36,590 nucleotides of DNA from Chara braunii. Taxonomy: Eukaryota; Streptophyta; Charophyceae; Charales; Characeae. The translations under genes were made by a program, and so were the position numbers. The stretch covers positions 1,146,430 through 1,183,019 of the forward strand of contig BFEA01000012.1 of NCBI GenBank assembly GCA_003427395.1. Direction: 5' to 3'. Below, piece by piece: positions 9,430-18,779 of the stretch. Within the stretch, counting starts at the first letter, position 1; the number at the start of each line of letters is the position of its first letter. The notes beneath the pieces were generated by a model. That model was not told the origin of the DNA, ran no database searches, and saw only the letters and a program-made list of their open reading frames with translations.

Positions 9430-10790
9430 GAATGGAAAGAATGAAAGGGGACTTTCAGCAGACGGGAGATGTCGGTTAAGGTGAGTAGGTCAGGAGGACG
9501 ATGCTGGGACGACATAGACCGGTGTTGGAGCTGTGCTCTGTGACCCAGAGGGAGCTTGAGGTCCATGGAGTTATGCCGAGGGTGGAAGGTATAACCAAAT
9601 CGTCCAACGTAGTGGGCACCGGGGCATGGACCATGTTACCTGTTTAGGGGTTTGCCGCTAAAGGAATTGTCGAGGGAGGAAGGCACTTCCTGTCCGTCAG
9701 AACTAGGTTGGTCGGTACTGGGGTGGGTTGTGGTGCCCTGTTACTCTAGCAGAGGGGGGTATGAGACCAGGTGAGTTATGGTACGAGGACTGAAAGCCGG
9801 GACTGGCGGTCCGCTTGTTGAGAGGGGATTTTATGATAGTTGGTATTAATTTCTAGTTTTGACCCCCCTTTTTTTTTCTGGATTGTACCCTGTTTGGCCG
9901 TTATGGGGGACTTGAGAACGTTTAGGATTATGAGGCTTCTATCAACTTTTCCCAGGCTGCCTTGAAGTTGTCATACTCAGCAATCTGCGGCTGTTCGATG
10001 CCAGAACGACGCTGGCCGGTGCTGGGGTGTTGCCCTGTAACCTGTTGACGCAGGAGCGTAAGGCCTGGTAGAGAGATCTGGGGATGCTTTGGGGTGGGCA
10101 TCTCACGGGACAACCAAGGTTTGCTGTTGGGATGACGCTGGTCGGAGCTGGGGCGAGTTGTGTTGCCTTGTAACCCTGCAGGACGTGGGGGTGTGAGGCC
10201 TGGAAGAGCTCGGCAGGGAGTAAGACAACTTTGAGGAACTCTGGAATGGTTTGGTAAGGAGGTCGAGATTTTTGGATTTTCTTTTTTAGGACCCGGCGGT
10301 CTATCCTAAGAAAGAAACGAGGTGAGTGGGAGAAGAAGATGGTGGGATATCATGCGTCCTACTAGTGACGGGGCTAGCTGGTCACAGTAGGATTGGAATA
10401 GGGTATAGCACCAGTAGAGATGGTGGCTCTGCTGCAGTAAGTCTTGCCGGAGTGAGGAACGGAGGATTGATGGGGGGGGGGGGTGCGAGTTGGAGTTTGN
10501 NNNNNNNNNNNNNNNNNNNNNNNNNNNNNNNNNNNNNNNNNNNNNNNNNNNNNNNNNNNNNNNNNNNNNNNNNNNNNNNNNNNNNNNNNNNNNNNNNNNN
10601 NNNTCCTAAAGTAGCTCCAACTTTTTGAGTCAAAACAGAACGAGGGGGAGTGGGGAAGGAGATGGTGGGATATCACGCGTCCTACTAGTGAGGGGGCTAG
10701 CTGGTAGGATGGGAATAGGGCATAGCAGTAGCGGAGATAGTGGCTTTGCTGCAGTAAGTCTTGCCAGAGTAAGGTAAAGTGGATGGATGG
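9430..10790 (-). repeat. Dispersed repeat, copy 1 (inverted relative to 31660-33120)
   Basis: Read on the minus strand this region matches 31660-33120 nearly block for block. Landmarks are TTGGACGAT-TGGTTAT (near 9605 / 32958), GACGGACAGGAAGTGCCTTCC-like text (near 9690 / 32870), the CAGGTTACAGGGCAACACC motif (near 10035 / 32068) and GCAGCAAAGCCAC next to ATGCCCTATT (near 10745 / 31690). The last block is present twice in this copy (10330-10475 and 10665-10780), on either side of an assembly gap. No long open frame is shared, so the element looks non-coding and non-autonomous. 'Minus' is only the orientation relative to the other copy; the real orientation is unknown. Confidence 0.85.
10500..10603. 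other. Assembly gap (104 N)
   Basis: Run of undetermined bases inside dispersed-repeat copy 1, flanked by a G run. The real length may differ from 104. Confidence 0.99.
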
Positions 10791-10934
10791 GGAGGTTTTC
10801 TGAGCAGTTTCTGAATTCTGTTTATATTCTGAAGTTTGTCGTAGTCATTTTCTAAGTAGCTTCTTTTTTTCTGAGCCGAAGCCGGGTAATGGCCTCGGTA
10901 TCTCAATCTTTAAAATCATATGTAAATTTCCATA

Positions 10935-11020
10935 TGGGACGTTGGGCCCGGTTCCCAGCACGTGCTGCTCCCCACAAATAGATTGGAGCCTTGTTCCCAT
11001 TAAAAAAAAAAAAAAAAAAA
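10935..11020 (+). mobile_element. LINE 3' tail only (5'-truncated copy, T1)
   Basis: GGGACGTTGGGCCCGGTTCC and what follows match the shared LINE tail, ending in poly(A) at 11002-11020. Stem 1 is GTTGGG / CCCAGC (10941-10959), a variant in which the closing pair has changed from A-T to G-C on both sides. Stem 2 (GCTCC / GGAGC) is intact. Stem 3 is missing. The upstream limit of the insertion is not clear; probably a severely 5'-truncated retrotransposition product. Confidence 0.8.
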
Positions 11021-11725
11021 GGACGGAGGAAGAAGTACGCTCGCATAGGGACGCCACAAAAGATATTAAGAACGAGAGGATTACAGTTGCAATTATGCCC
11101 GCCAAAACAAAAGTTACAGTTACACGGAGGACTAAGGCGCGGAAAAGTCAGAACACAGATCCTGACGCAACAAAGCGTGCGCAAGCAAGAAGTGTCGTGC
11201 AACAAAAATTGAGATGCGCCTAAATTCCTAATCTAAATCCTAATTGCAGAAAGAAATTTCGAACGAAGCAAATTCTGAGAGCCCACAAGGGCTCGACATC
11301 AGTTGAAAATTCAAAAAGATTCTCCCGCGTGACGATCGCGCCAAAATTCCCATTTCCCACAGCAGAACACGAAAGAAGCTATGACAACAGTTATCTTTCG
11401 CGCTCGCTAAGGTGCGATCAGCTACCAACCGTCACAAGATTACCCCGACCTTGATTCCGAAAAACAAGAAAAGCAAGGGCACCCATGTAATCCAGTGGGC
11501 CCTCCCGATTCAATCCCCGAAGTAGCCTTGCGCAAAAAATCGCGCGGTTGCAGAGACAGTTCGTCACACCCCCCCTTTTCGGGGTTGGGGGTCCCACCCC
11601 CGACACCTCCGGACTCCAGCGGGGGGTCCGGTGTCGGGGGGTGACAACCCTGGTATACATGCCGCAACGTTTGGGGCTTGGCCTTACCGGATCTGTTGCC
11701 AGCCAGTACGAAAGAAATTTACACC
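11021..11725 (-). other. Unassigned segment with a strong GC hairpin; LTR-like in character
   Basis: Lies between the poly(A) of the T1 tail and the poly(T) that ends LINE-A. It holds a long inverted repeat: CCCCCGACACC at about 11600 pairs with GGTGTCGGGGG, enclosing TCCGGACTCC / GGGGTCCGG. On the minus strand the segment starts near TGTCACCCCCCGACACC and has no open frame. The TGTCAC start and the size of about 650 bp recall an LTR, but no partner LTR, primer site or target duplication was found, so this stays a description. Confidence 0.3.
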
Positions 11726-11870
11726 TTTTTTTTTTTTTTTTTACAAAACACCTCCTGCAGTGGTAGTGATACTGGTAAGAGCAGATACAACTAGCATCCG
11801 GGAGAGGCTCCATCTATTGGTGGGGAGCTTCACCTGCTGGACAATGGGTCCAGCGCCCTATATACAGAGT
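11726..11870 (-). repeat. LINE-A 3' tail with stem-loops (T2)
   Basis: Tail read on the minus strand ends in A17. Stem 1 GCTGGA / TCCAGC occupies 11836-11854 with a different 7-nt loop (CCCATTG), and stem 2 GCTCC / GGAGC is intact. The stem 3 region retains CTGCTCTTACCAG but the outer pairing is weakened. It lies downstream of the LINE-A coding part and in the same orientation, which ties the tail to this element. Confidence 0.8.
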
Positions 11871-12384
11871 GAATCCGGCAAATCTGGAAAGAAACCAAGA
11901 AGGGGGGTTAAGGAAAGTCTGCCAGCATTGATTACTCTGGCATCCAAAGGATTGACTGTGCAGGTTTTAAAGAAAGGAGCCTCCAACTGCCCCGTACAAA
12001 GCCAAGCATTCGATAACAACATTGCAAAGACATCTCTTCAGCCCCAATCCGGCCGCCAGGCGAAGCGTTTCTTCCTTATGTGACTGCACTGCCTGCTCTA
12101 AATCTGATGGGTTCCACCCTTGCACAAATTTGCAGGGGCTCAAGGCTGTTGCTGAAACTTTTTCTACCCCGGGGGACACCGGGGGTAATTCTTGACCGAT
12201 GGGCTGAGGTTTTTTAGAGAAGGATCTCGACTAAGGACAGCGGGTGAGGGGGGAAGGGGTCCGGGAAATCAGAAGGGGGTCGCATGGGGAACGAGGACTC
12301 AAAATTAGTCCAGTCGTTAAACACCAGGTGGTAATCCCTGGGGGGGGGCTGTTCCACTCTGGTCTGTCCTCTTCGTTTGTCCCT

Positions 12385-13404
12385 TCAACATTGTACCCTA
12401 GCTACCCATCCCCCCTTGTCCCCACCAAGCCAGTCCGTGCAAAAAGCCACGAGGGCCCGCTTAATATCCCGGTCCGTTTGAAAAATATCCAGCTGGTATT
12501 TCAAGTCGTACCATCTACGTAGCAATTCCAACTGAATTTGTTCCGTAATTTGTTCTATGAACTCCCCGTCCGCCACTCTAACGTTTTCCAAATTGAGAAG
12601 GCAACGCTGCCACCACAGGGCCTAGAGGATTGTTCTTCTTCCAAGACTGAACCAGTTTTCGGTGTAGGGGGGTGCTGCCGCCATTTCAGGGCAATGCCCA
12701 GTCAGGATTGCTCGCCAGGACCACGGTCTGTCCCACCAACGCCACGTTAGCATGACCACTGGACATTGCATGAAAATATGTTCGATGGTCCCATTCCACT
12801 TTTGTGAGGGGAAGGCCGTGAGGCACCGTTGACACCAGGGCAGTGCGACACCTTTCTGCTCCAGGTGAGTGTGGTCGATTAACCAGGCATTTGTGGGGAG
12901 GCAGTGGTGGGCAATCTGCCACTGTAATGAAGTAATTTTAGACGACTGGGCTTTGTTTTCGCTGAACCATTTGATGGGCGTGACGAGAGCCCAATCCACG
13001 TTAAGGTGATTGGCCCACCTGTCGTTTATCTGATCTCTCAGTTGCCTCTTTAGGCGTAGCATCTTGTATGTGGTTTTGACTGACAAATTATTGAGGTAGA
13101 TCTTTTTGGATGGCCCAGTCGTTGGTCTGCTTGTATTCCCAGTCGCTGGTTTGTTTGTAGGTTTCCATTTCCATTCTAAGGGGTCCAAAGCCAACTCCTG
13201 AATGGGGGAGTGAGGTTGGAACGCCAAAAGGTCGGTGTCGTCTCCTAGCACACGAACTCGGAAAACCTCCTTCCCCTCCCGCCATTCGAAAGGGTTGCGA
13301 GAGCCCCTCAACTGGTTTGACGGCCCAAGTGAATAGTATTCCACTAGTATGTCTGTGGGTCGAAGCAGGTGGATCCTGCCAATCCTATGCGGCTCCCCTC
13401 GCAA
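12385..13404 (-). pseudogene. LINE-A C-terminal zf-RVT region
   Basis: Encodes the zinc-binding C-terminal segment of a plant LINE ORF2: ITSLQWQIAHHCLPTN, WLIDHTHLEQ, then PWCQRC and IEHIFMQCP (Cys-x2-Cys and His-x4-Cys). A TAG at 12622-12624 stands where LINE-B has Trp (AILWALW against TIL*ALWW), after which the same frame resumes and continues to a CTDWLGGDKG end matching LINE-B KDWLGDSSR. In L1-like elements this domain follows the RT and is thought to bind the element RNA. Broken, not functional. Confidence 0.85.
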
Positions 13405-13409
13405 TCAAA

Positions 13410-14314
13410 CCCAATCGCCCTCCTGGAGGGTGGGTCCCGTCGCAGTATTCTGTACCATGCTAGCGGGATGGCGTCAATGATCATGTCCAAATGCTTATCT
13501 ATGTGGTGACAGTACCCGAGGTCGTCCTGTAGTTGTACTACCGACTTCCAATTTTTTCTTTCTGGATCCCATAAATGTCCCACCCGCATGATCCCACGCT
13601 GTACCCACCCCTTCCAAGGTGATGTTGAACTGCAAAGCACTTGCCCTCAGTGGGGCGTAATCCACTGGTTTCCAAATAGTGGCTGCCGGGCTACCTCCTC
13701 CCATCGTTTAGGTGCTTGTTTTTCAGGGAAGAGCATTGTCCCAAACAGTTTAGTAACAACGACCAAAACTGTTCCGCTACCTGACCCTGAATTTTCCAGG
13801 GGATTGACCAGTACCTGTCTTCTAGCCATGTAAGGGGGTGGACTCCACTTGGGGCCGACGGGGCCAATCGGGCTATGTGCTCTAGGGCCAGGGCCCGCCA
13901 GGGGCAGTGGGTGCTGAAAATCAGTTTCTTGATCCATTGGAGGCGGAGGGCTCGTACCTACATTTGGGGATCAATGATACCCAGACCTCCCCCCTTCTTT
14001 GGCGGAATCACCGAATCCCAAGCTACCCGGCTGAGCACATTTGCCCGCTCGTTGTCGCCGCGCCACAAAAAAACTGCCACCTTGGCCCTAAGAACCCGAT
14101 AGGCAGTCTTGCTTAGTGGCCAGAGCACCGATTTGTACCACAATGTGGCAAAAACTACGTTGTTGATAGCTAGTGCTCGTCCAAAAAGCGAGGTGTGTTT
14201 ATTTTGCCACTTGGATATCTTGGCCAGGGCTGGTGCACTGATCCATTCGTCATTTGACAGTGGGTGCCCGGAAGCCGACATGGACACCCCCAAAATGCGC
14301 AGCGGGGCTTCCAA
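13410..14314 (-). pseudogene. LINE-A RT-to-zf-RVT connection region, several frames
   Basis: From 14314 the frame reads LRILGVSMSASG, ALAINNVVFATLWYKSVLW and GLGIIDPQM, collinear with LINE-C ILGVRLTAMG, TLTINNAILAAIWYKLVVW and GLWIRDPERE. A TAG at 13958-13960 interrupts it; reading resumes in frame (VRALRLQWIKKL). Further on, WEEVARQPLFGN and VGHLWDPERKNWKSVVQLQ match LINE-F RWQEIWRQPLFGN and VGDLWDAQNGAWKSVQQLQ. Frames change at least twice. Confidence 0.8.
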
Positions 14315-14368
14315 AGGAAGCCACCGTATGTAAGGGGTGTCAGGGGGTCTGCCCCCCTGATGGTGGAT

Positions 14369-15214
14369 CTACCACCCCTGGGTTTTGCTTCCCCAATTCA
14401 CTGCCATGTCCGAGACATTTGCAAAACGTTCCATCAACCGTCTCACCTCTTCCATGTTTTCTTGCGTGGCGTCAACCATTATGGTTAGGTCGTCCGCGAA
14501 CAGTGAGCATATTGGTATGACCTCCTCCGAGATCCGAGGTATACTTATTCTGGACATATCCTTATTTGCCCGTATGTTGGCGGATAGAGCCTCCATAATG
14601 ATTAGGAAAAAGAAGGGCGCAATATGATCTCCTTGTCGTACCGATCTTTCCAATTTTATCGGCGGGGCCAGGGACCCATTGATCTGTACTCTTGTGGTGA
14701 CATTCTGGTGTAGAATCCTTATCCAGCGGCGAAAGACTGGCCCGAAGCCCAATTTTTCTAGGCACTTGTCCAAAAAAGCCAATCGACATGGTCGTATGAA
14801 GATAAAAGTCGTGTTTTTCTTCGATTGACGAGTTAGCTGCACCATTTCGTGAATGAAAAGAATATTTTCGTGAATGTGTTTATGTTGCATGAAACCCGTC
14901 CGGGATGGGTGTATCAACTTCTCTAGTACTGGGATCATTCGGTTCGCCAGTGCCTTTGCTACCATCTTGTAGGTAACAGTCAAGGGGGTGATGGGGCGGT
15001 AGTTCCGAATATTCATTTTATCTCCTTTTTTGTAGAGGAGAGACAATACCCCTTGGCCAACTAGTTCCCCCATATCTCCTGAACGCCATACTTCTGCGTA
15101 ATAGTCCATCAGGTCCGAACTCAACTGGTTCCATGTTGTTTCAATCAAAATTCCTTTGGGAGGCCATCTAGTCCAGAAGTTTTTTCCTCCTCCATTTGCA
15201 GGAGGGCCGTCCAT
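14369..15214 (-). pseudogene. LINE-A reverse transcriptase, motif A destroyed
   Basis: Carries VLSLLYKKGDKMNIRNYRPI, HPSRTGFM, RSVRQGDHIAPFFFLIIMEA and the catalytic FADD (14489-14500). The motif A stretch, FTDFEKAYDHVDW in LINE-C, is damaged: the DFEKA part is deleted and YDHVDW survives only in a shifted frame (14779-14796) before the main frame returns at LDKCLEKLGFGP. The first catalytic Asp is therefore gone. The frame stops at a TAG where LINE-C has Trp (SKTEGWWLHP). RT would act in target-primed reverse transcription. Confidence 0.88.
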
Positions 15215-15675
15215 ATCTCTTCTTTTGAGAGGGGGGCCTCCAAGCTTTCCCTCTGCTCCTGGGCGAGTGTTTTTGTCATAGGTTGTAAGAAATCGTCCAT
15301 TTGGCGCAGCCGGGTTTCTTCCTCAGTGGGGGGGATATGTGAGGCAAACAGATCCTTGAAAAAATCACGGGCTATTTTAACACAGCCAGCCGTGGTGAGG
15401 ATGGGGTTCTCTTCTGTCCTATCCAGGTCATACAAGGCTTCTACTATGGTGCTTTTAGACCTGGCTTGGGCAAACCCAAAGATTTTGGAGTCCATTGTGG
15501 CTTCAGTAGAGTGTTTAGTTAGCTTCCCTCGAATTCTCGCACCTTGCCACCTATACTGGGCCTGTTGGAAAAGTTCAGCTTTTACCTTGTTGATGGATTG
15601 TGTATGCTGCTCCGCCATAAGCGGGTTGTGTTGCTGGTCCAGCTCATGCTGTTCCAACTCTTGAAGCTGCTGCAT
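15145..15675 (-). pseudogene. LINE-A endonuclease-to-RT linker
   Basis: Helical, charged segment running to LSKEEIWTALLQMEEEKTSG and LPKEF, collinear with LINE-C LSQDEIWAALQDMQDEK and the start of its RT. It overlaps the RT frame by about 70 bp in another frame, marking a frameshift. It has no catalytic residues; in these elements it bridges endonuclease and RT. A Gln-rich start (QQLQELEQHELDQQH) is specific to this copy. Confidence 0.75.
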
Positions 15676-15714
15676 GTGGTCAATCTCCTGTTGGTGTCGC
15701 TGTCTAGCGAATTG

Positions 15715-16165
15715 TTAAGAGAACTCGTTGCATTTTTTGGCCAGAAAGAGAATTCCATTGTTAAACCAGGTAACAGTAGAGTCTATTGCCGATCGGCGCT
15801 CCCTCCAGTATGCCCATACCTGGGCTAAATACTGTTGGAATGCTGTGAGCCGAAGTAGTGAAGTGTTTAATTTATAGAAACCAGACCCTTGGTTCGGTCT
15901 TTTCCTGAAAGTCAGTGCCACCATGCACATCTTATGGTCCAAACCCAGGTATGGGCTAGGGGGGAGGATGGCGGCCAAGGAGAGGCTTCCAGCCACTGCC
16001 TCCGAAGCCAGAATCGAATCGATTCTTGACTTGGAGAGTCTGGCTGGATTGGTGTTACGGATGCAGATGTAGCTGCATTCAGTGGGGAATGTACGGCGGA
16101 ATGTGTCAAAAAGTGAGAGTGAATCACACAAGTGATTGATCATGGTCTCACCAGGGTGACCACAA
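15715..16165 (-). pseudogene. LINE-A APE-type endonuclease, C-terminal part
   Basis: Shows the last two conserved endonuclease blocks: KSRIDSILAS (compare SRIDLALVS in LINE-C) and LDHKMCMVALTF (compare FDHRMITLGLSF), followed by FYKLNTSLLRL, matching FYKFNTSMLPR. The N-terminal blocks with the catalytic Glu and the YAPN and GDxN motifs are absent. The same frame stays open to 16314, but residues upstream of about 16165 do not look like endonuclease. The APE domain nicks target DNA to start reverse transcription. Confidence 0.8.
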
Positions 16166-16734
16166 TGAGAATGATTACACGAACTGGAACAAAGATTAGA
16201 AGAAGATGCCTTGAGCATTAATATCGTGGTGTACAACATCTTCCTCCCCACACTCCATAACTCGTCGTCACGGATACACCTGTACTCCGTAGTTACGGAA
16301 CTCAATCCTTCCACTCAATACACCACTCAGATTGAGGCAACCTACGCGTCAATATCCACTTATAGTTAACCTACAAGTACCTCGAGCTCATCCCATACCA
16401 TACTTGGCCTACTGCAGCAAAATCACAGCGGCGTTCTCCACGAGACCGGAACCCAGTCCGGTACTTCTCAAAAAAGCGGACCAATTTCCATATGAGATGT
16501 ATGAGGCCGGCCTTATCGGTCAGGTACTACCGAACCCATTTCTGAACAACGCTGACGTCCTTAGTCGGCGAGATCCCCTTTCCTTCACAGGCACCAACAA
16601 TGGCAACAAATAGGTGCACGAAGTCGTATCCCCGGCCCGATACTTGTGAAAAAAACTCAGTCCTCTGCGTAGCGGCACGCGGATGGCACCTGCTTGCGGC
16701 GAGATTTCTGAGAGATCCGAAGACAATTCCTGCG
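16166..16734. other. Spacer between LINE-A and the Penelope-like fragment
   Basis: No gene recognised. Contains the 5' junction of LINE-A, whose exact position and target duplication could not be fixed. Confidence 0.4.
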
Positions 16735-16915
16735 GGCCAGTGTCATGTGGCTTTGTCTTGTTCATCCATCCACAGTCACCTGTATTCCGTCCCAAGCCAG
16801 GTTCTCGTTCCGAAGCTGCGGACCAGTGTCATGCGACTTATCTTGTTGATCAAACAATGCATTTTACGATCTCTTGTACCCGGTCCCAAAATGGGTTCTC
16901 GTTCCGACGCTGCAT
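16735..16915 (-). repeat. Tandem duplication of about 90 bp
   Basis: Blocks with 'CCAGTGTCATG', 'TTATCTTGTT' and 'GGTTCTCGTTCCGA-GCTGC' occur twice (about 16735-16820 and 16822-16915). On the minus strand both encode RNEN followed by a Trp-Asp containing stretch, so the duplication extends the end of the open frame at 16850-17272. Confidence 0.7.
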
Positions 16916-17272
16916 CCATCTCAAACCCGCCAAAATAATATCACGTTCATATTCGAGTTTCTTTAATTCGACAGCCAGTGTAAGCACTCCCAAACAGATT
17001 GTCCCTATGTCGTTACAATTTTCTGAAATCCGGAGGATGGTGTTTGCCACGGTTGCGAACTTGCTCGTTTTTGGTCCGAATGAGGCGGGGTTTTTGTATG
17101 TCTGAAAACGCAGTGGTCCAGGTTCCCAGATCGAGTCCCTGTTCTTAAATTTGTGAGATACCAGTACCGTCTTATCTAGTTCGGCTACTATCATTCTTGT
17201 TTCCAAAAAATCGAGCACCCCCATTCCCCTATCGGTTCGTTCCAGGCTTAGTTCCTTAGGGTAGCATTGCAA
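16850..17272 (-). pseudogene. Penelope-like RT, C-terminal (thumb) part, separated by LINE-F
   Basis: A 140-codon minus frame begins right where the A-rich end of LINE-F stops. It reads YPKELSLE, then GVLDFLETRM, SHKFKNRD, FQTYKNPASF and PKTSKFATVANTILRI. This order (Tyr-Pro-x-x-Leu, Phe-Leu-Asp/Glu-x-x-Ile, a Lys-rich strand, Pro-x-x-x-Lys, Arg-Ile) resembles the region after the YxDD box in Penelope- and DIRS-type reverse transcriptases. The matching YIDD half lies on the same strand at 20095-20325, beyond LINE-F. The assignment is by pattern only; an unrelated host exon is the alternative. Confidence 0.45.
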
Positions 17273-17273
17273 T

Positions 17274-17425
17274 ATTTTTTAATTAATTTATTATTATTAT
17301 TATTTTTTTTGAGAACAGCCCGTTCAGGTGCTAGGTGTGCTGATAAGAGCAGGCACGTCTAGCACCGTCGGGGAGGCTCCATCTATTGGTGGGGAGCAGC
17401 ACCTGCTGGAAACCGGGTCCAGCGT
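17274..17425 (-). repeat. LINE-F 3' tail, best-preserved copy of the stem-loop tail (T3)
   Basis: Read on the minus strand: stem 1 GCTGGA / TCCAGC (17405-17423), stem 2 GCTCC / GGAGC (17376-17397), stem 3 GGTGCTAG / CTAGCACC (17327-17366) with an inner GTGC / GCAC helix around CTGCTCTTATCA, then A8 and TAA repeats. All three stems are perfect. This is the reference copy for the other tails. Confidence 0.88.
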
Positions 17426-17934
17426 CCCGTTGATACATCATGCAACACAGAAAAGTACTGATTGTTGTTCCTCAGGGCTGCGGCCAATTCTAAGTCTGCT
17501 CGGGGCTCCACATCCCATAGAGCTGCTACTAACTCCCATCCCTTCTTAGGAGCACCCCTTGTCTAATAACCCAGCCCTATCTCAGCAGCCCCCCATATAT
17601 GTGTGTTTATCCATTTGACACTTTGATCCAATGATCCTGCCGAACCAACAGAAGACCCTTCCCTGATCCTTGAGCGAGTAATGGAAGGCCATAGCCGAAT
17701 CTCAGCCACGCCCCTTAGTTGAGTATAGCTGTGCGTGCCCATTTCAAACCCTATAAACCCTGTACCCTCTGAAGATCCAGAGCATGATCTATTCGTGGTT
17801 CTTGAGTAAGTATGAAGTCCGTGTTAAACCCTTTAAACCCTCTACCCTCGCAGGCCCAGTACGTGACCTATGCGTGGTTCGAGTCGAAGGGAGCAGCCCT
17901 AAAAGATGGGTTCGTCACCCTGCACAAGGACCAC
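17426..17934 (-). other. LINE-F 3' untranslated region, distal part
   Basis: Non-coding. A short tandem repeat of about 78 bp lies at 17743-17885: AAACCCTATAAACCCTGTACC and AAACCCTTTAAACCCTCTACC, each followed by a related stretch ending in GTGGTTC-TGAG. The AAACCC motifs resemble plant telomere units but are not in tandem array. Confidence 0.55.
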
Positions 17935-18380
17935 CAGCTAAGTCACCGTCGGCCATAGTCGTTCGTTGTTCCATCATACCTGTTTTGCGCAGAAGCAGCT
18001 AGCTGTTTCCCTGTCCCTTGTGGCTCCTCAGGATACTATGTGCTAATCCCAGCCCCTGTACCTGAGGGCACATTGTCGCCTTATGTGAGCCGTACGCCTT
18101 CTGCATCCCTCCAAGATACTAAGAAGTGTGGATTTCATGTGGATTCCACTGAGCGAACCGACCGATGCACCCCAGAGTGGTTATAGATGAGGATCAAAAG
18201 AGTGCACTGCAGCCCTGTCTTCAGTTGTCCCTTTTCCAACTGTGTTCCGCAGTAGCAGCTTTCTCTTCCCTTGTCCCTTGTAGCACGTCAGGCTGCAATG
18301 TAGTTCTCTCGGCCCCTGTACCCAGAGACACATTGTTGCCTTATCTGTGGTGTACATCTTCCGAATCCCTCTGAGATATC
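17935..18380 (-). repeat. LINE-F 3' region, direct duplication of about 258 bp period
   Basis: 'TTGCGCAGAAGCAGCT' to 'CCCTCCAAGATAC' (about 17985-18118) is repeated as 'TTCCGCAGTAGCAGCT' to 'CCCTCTGAGATAT' (about 18246-18379). Shared blocks include TCCCTTGTCCCTTGT-like, GCCCCTGTACC and ACACATTGTYGCCTTAT. Non-coding, inside the retroelement's 3' part. Confidence 0.75.
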
Positions 18381-18389
18381 ATTTAGAGC

Positions 18390-18779
18390 ACAACGGAGAG
18401 GTGGATGGGTGGAGGGGTGTTGTAGATGGGGGTGGGGGCGGTGGTCTGGGTCGGGGGTGGAGGCGGTGGAGTTATGGGGGGGACGTCTGGGGGAGAGGGG
18501 GGGGCGGGATGGTAGAGGAGGGGACTGTGAACTGGGAGAGTGGATGGAGCAGAGCTCAACCTCTACGGTCCTAGCCTGCTCTCCCAAAGCTGGGCACACT
18601 TCAATTGTCGTGTTGTTGTGGTGGTCTGGTAGTGGCGTCAAGAAGGACGCGGCCGGTCTGTATGTCCATGAGTGGTCTTGTGTCACCCAGTTTTTCCATG
18701 TCAGCCTTCCATCAGGCTGCACTTCTGCCATTTTGTCATTGGGATCGGTCCATTTTACTGCAAAGGCCGCTATCAATTG
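18390..18779 (-). other. LINE-F 3' region next to the stop; G-rich plus strand
   Basis: 18400-18540 is a long run of GGG and GGTGG tracts on the plus strand (C-rich in the element's own sense), able in principle to form G-quadruplexes. Just downstream of the LINE-F stop a different minus frame (18776 to about 18640) reads ordinary protein (FAVKWTDPNDK, WKNWVTQDHSW), so the original ORF2 may have ended further on before a frameshift. Confidence 0.45.

Larger units (their letters stand above)
11726..16165 (-). mobile_element. LINE-A, L1-like non-LTR retrotransposon, about 4.4 kb, decayed
   Basis: Minus-strand element with, in 5' to 3' order, the C-terminal part of an APE endonuclease (15715-16165), a linker (15145-15675), reverse transcriptase (14369-15214), a connection region (13410-14314), a zf-RVT domain (12385-13404), an untranslated part and the shared stem-loop tail ending in A residues (T run at 11726-11742 on the plus strand). 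The domain order and the RT fingers (LYKKGD, NYRPI, RQGD, FADD) define an L1-type LINE. The N-terminal half of the endonuclease and any ORF1 are absent, so the copy is 5'-truncated. By its zf-RVT it belongs with LINE-B. Frameshifts and at least three in-frame TAG codons make it inactive. Confidence 0.9.
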
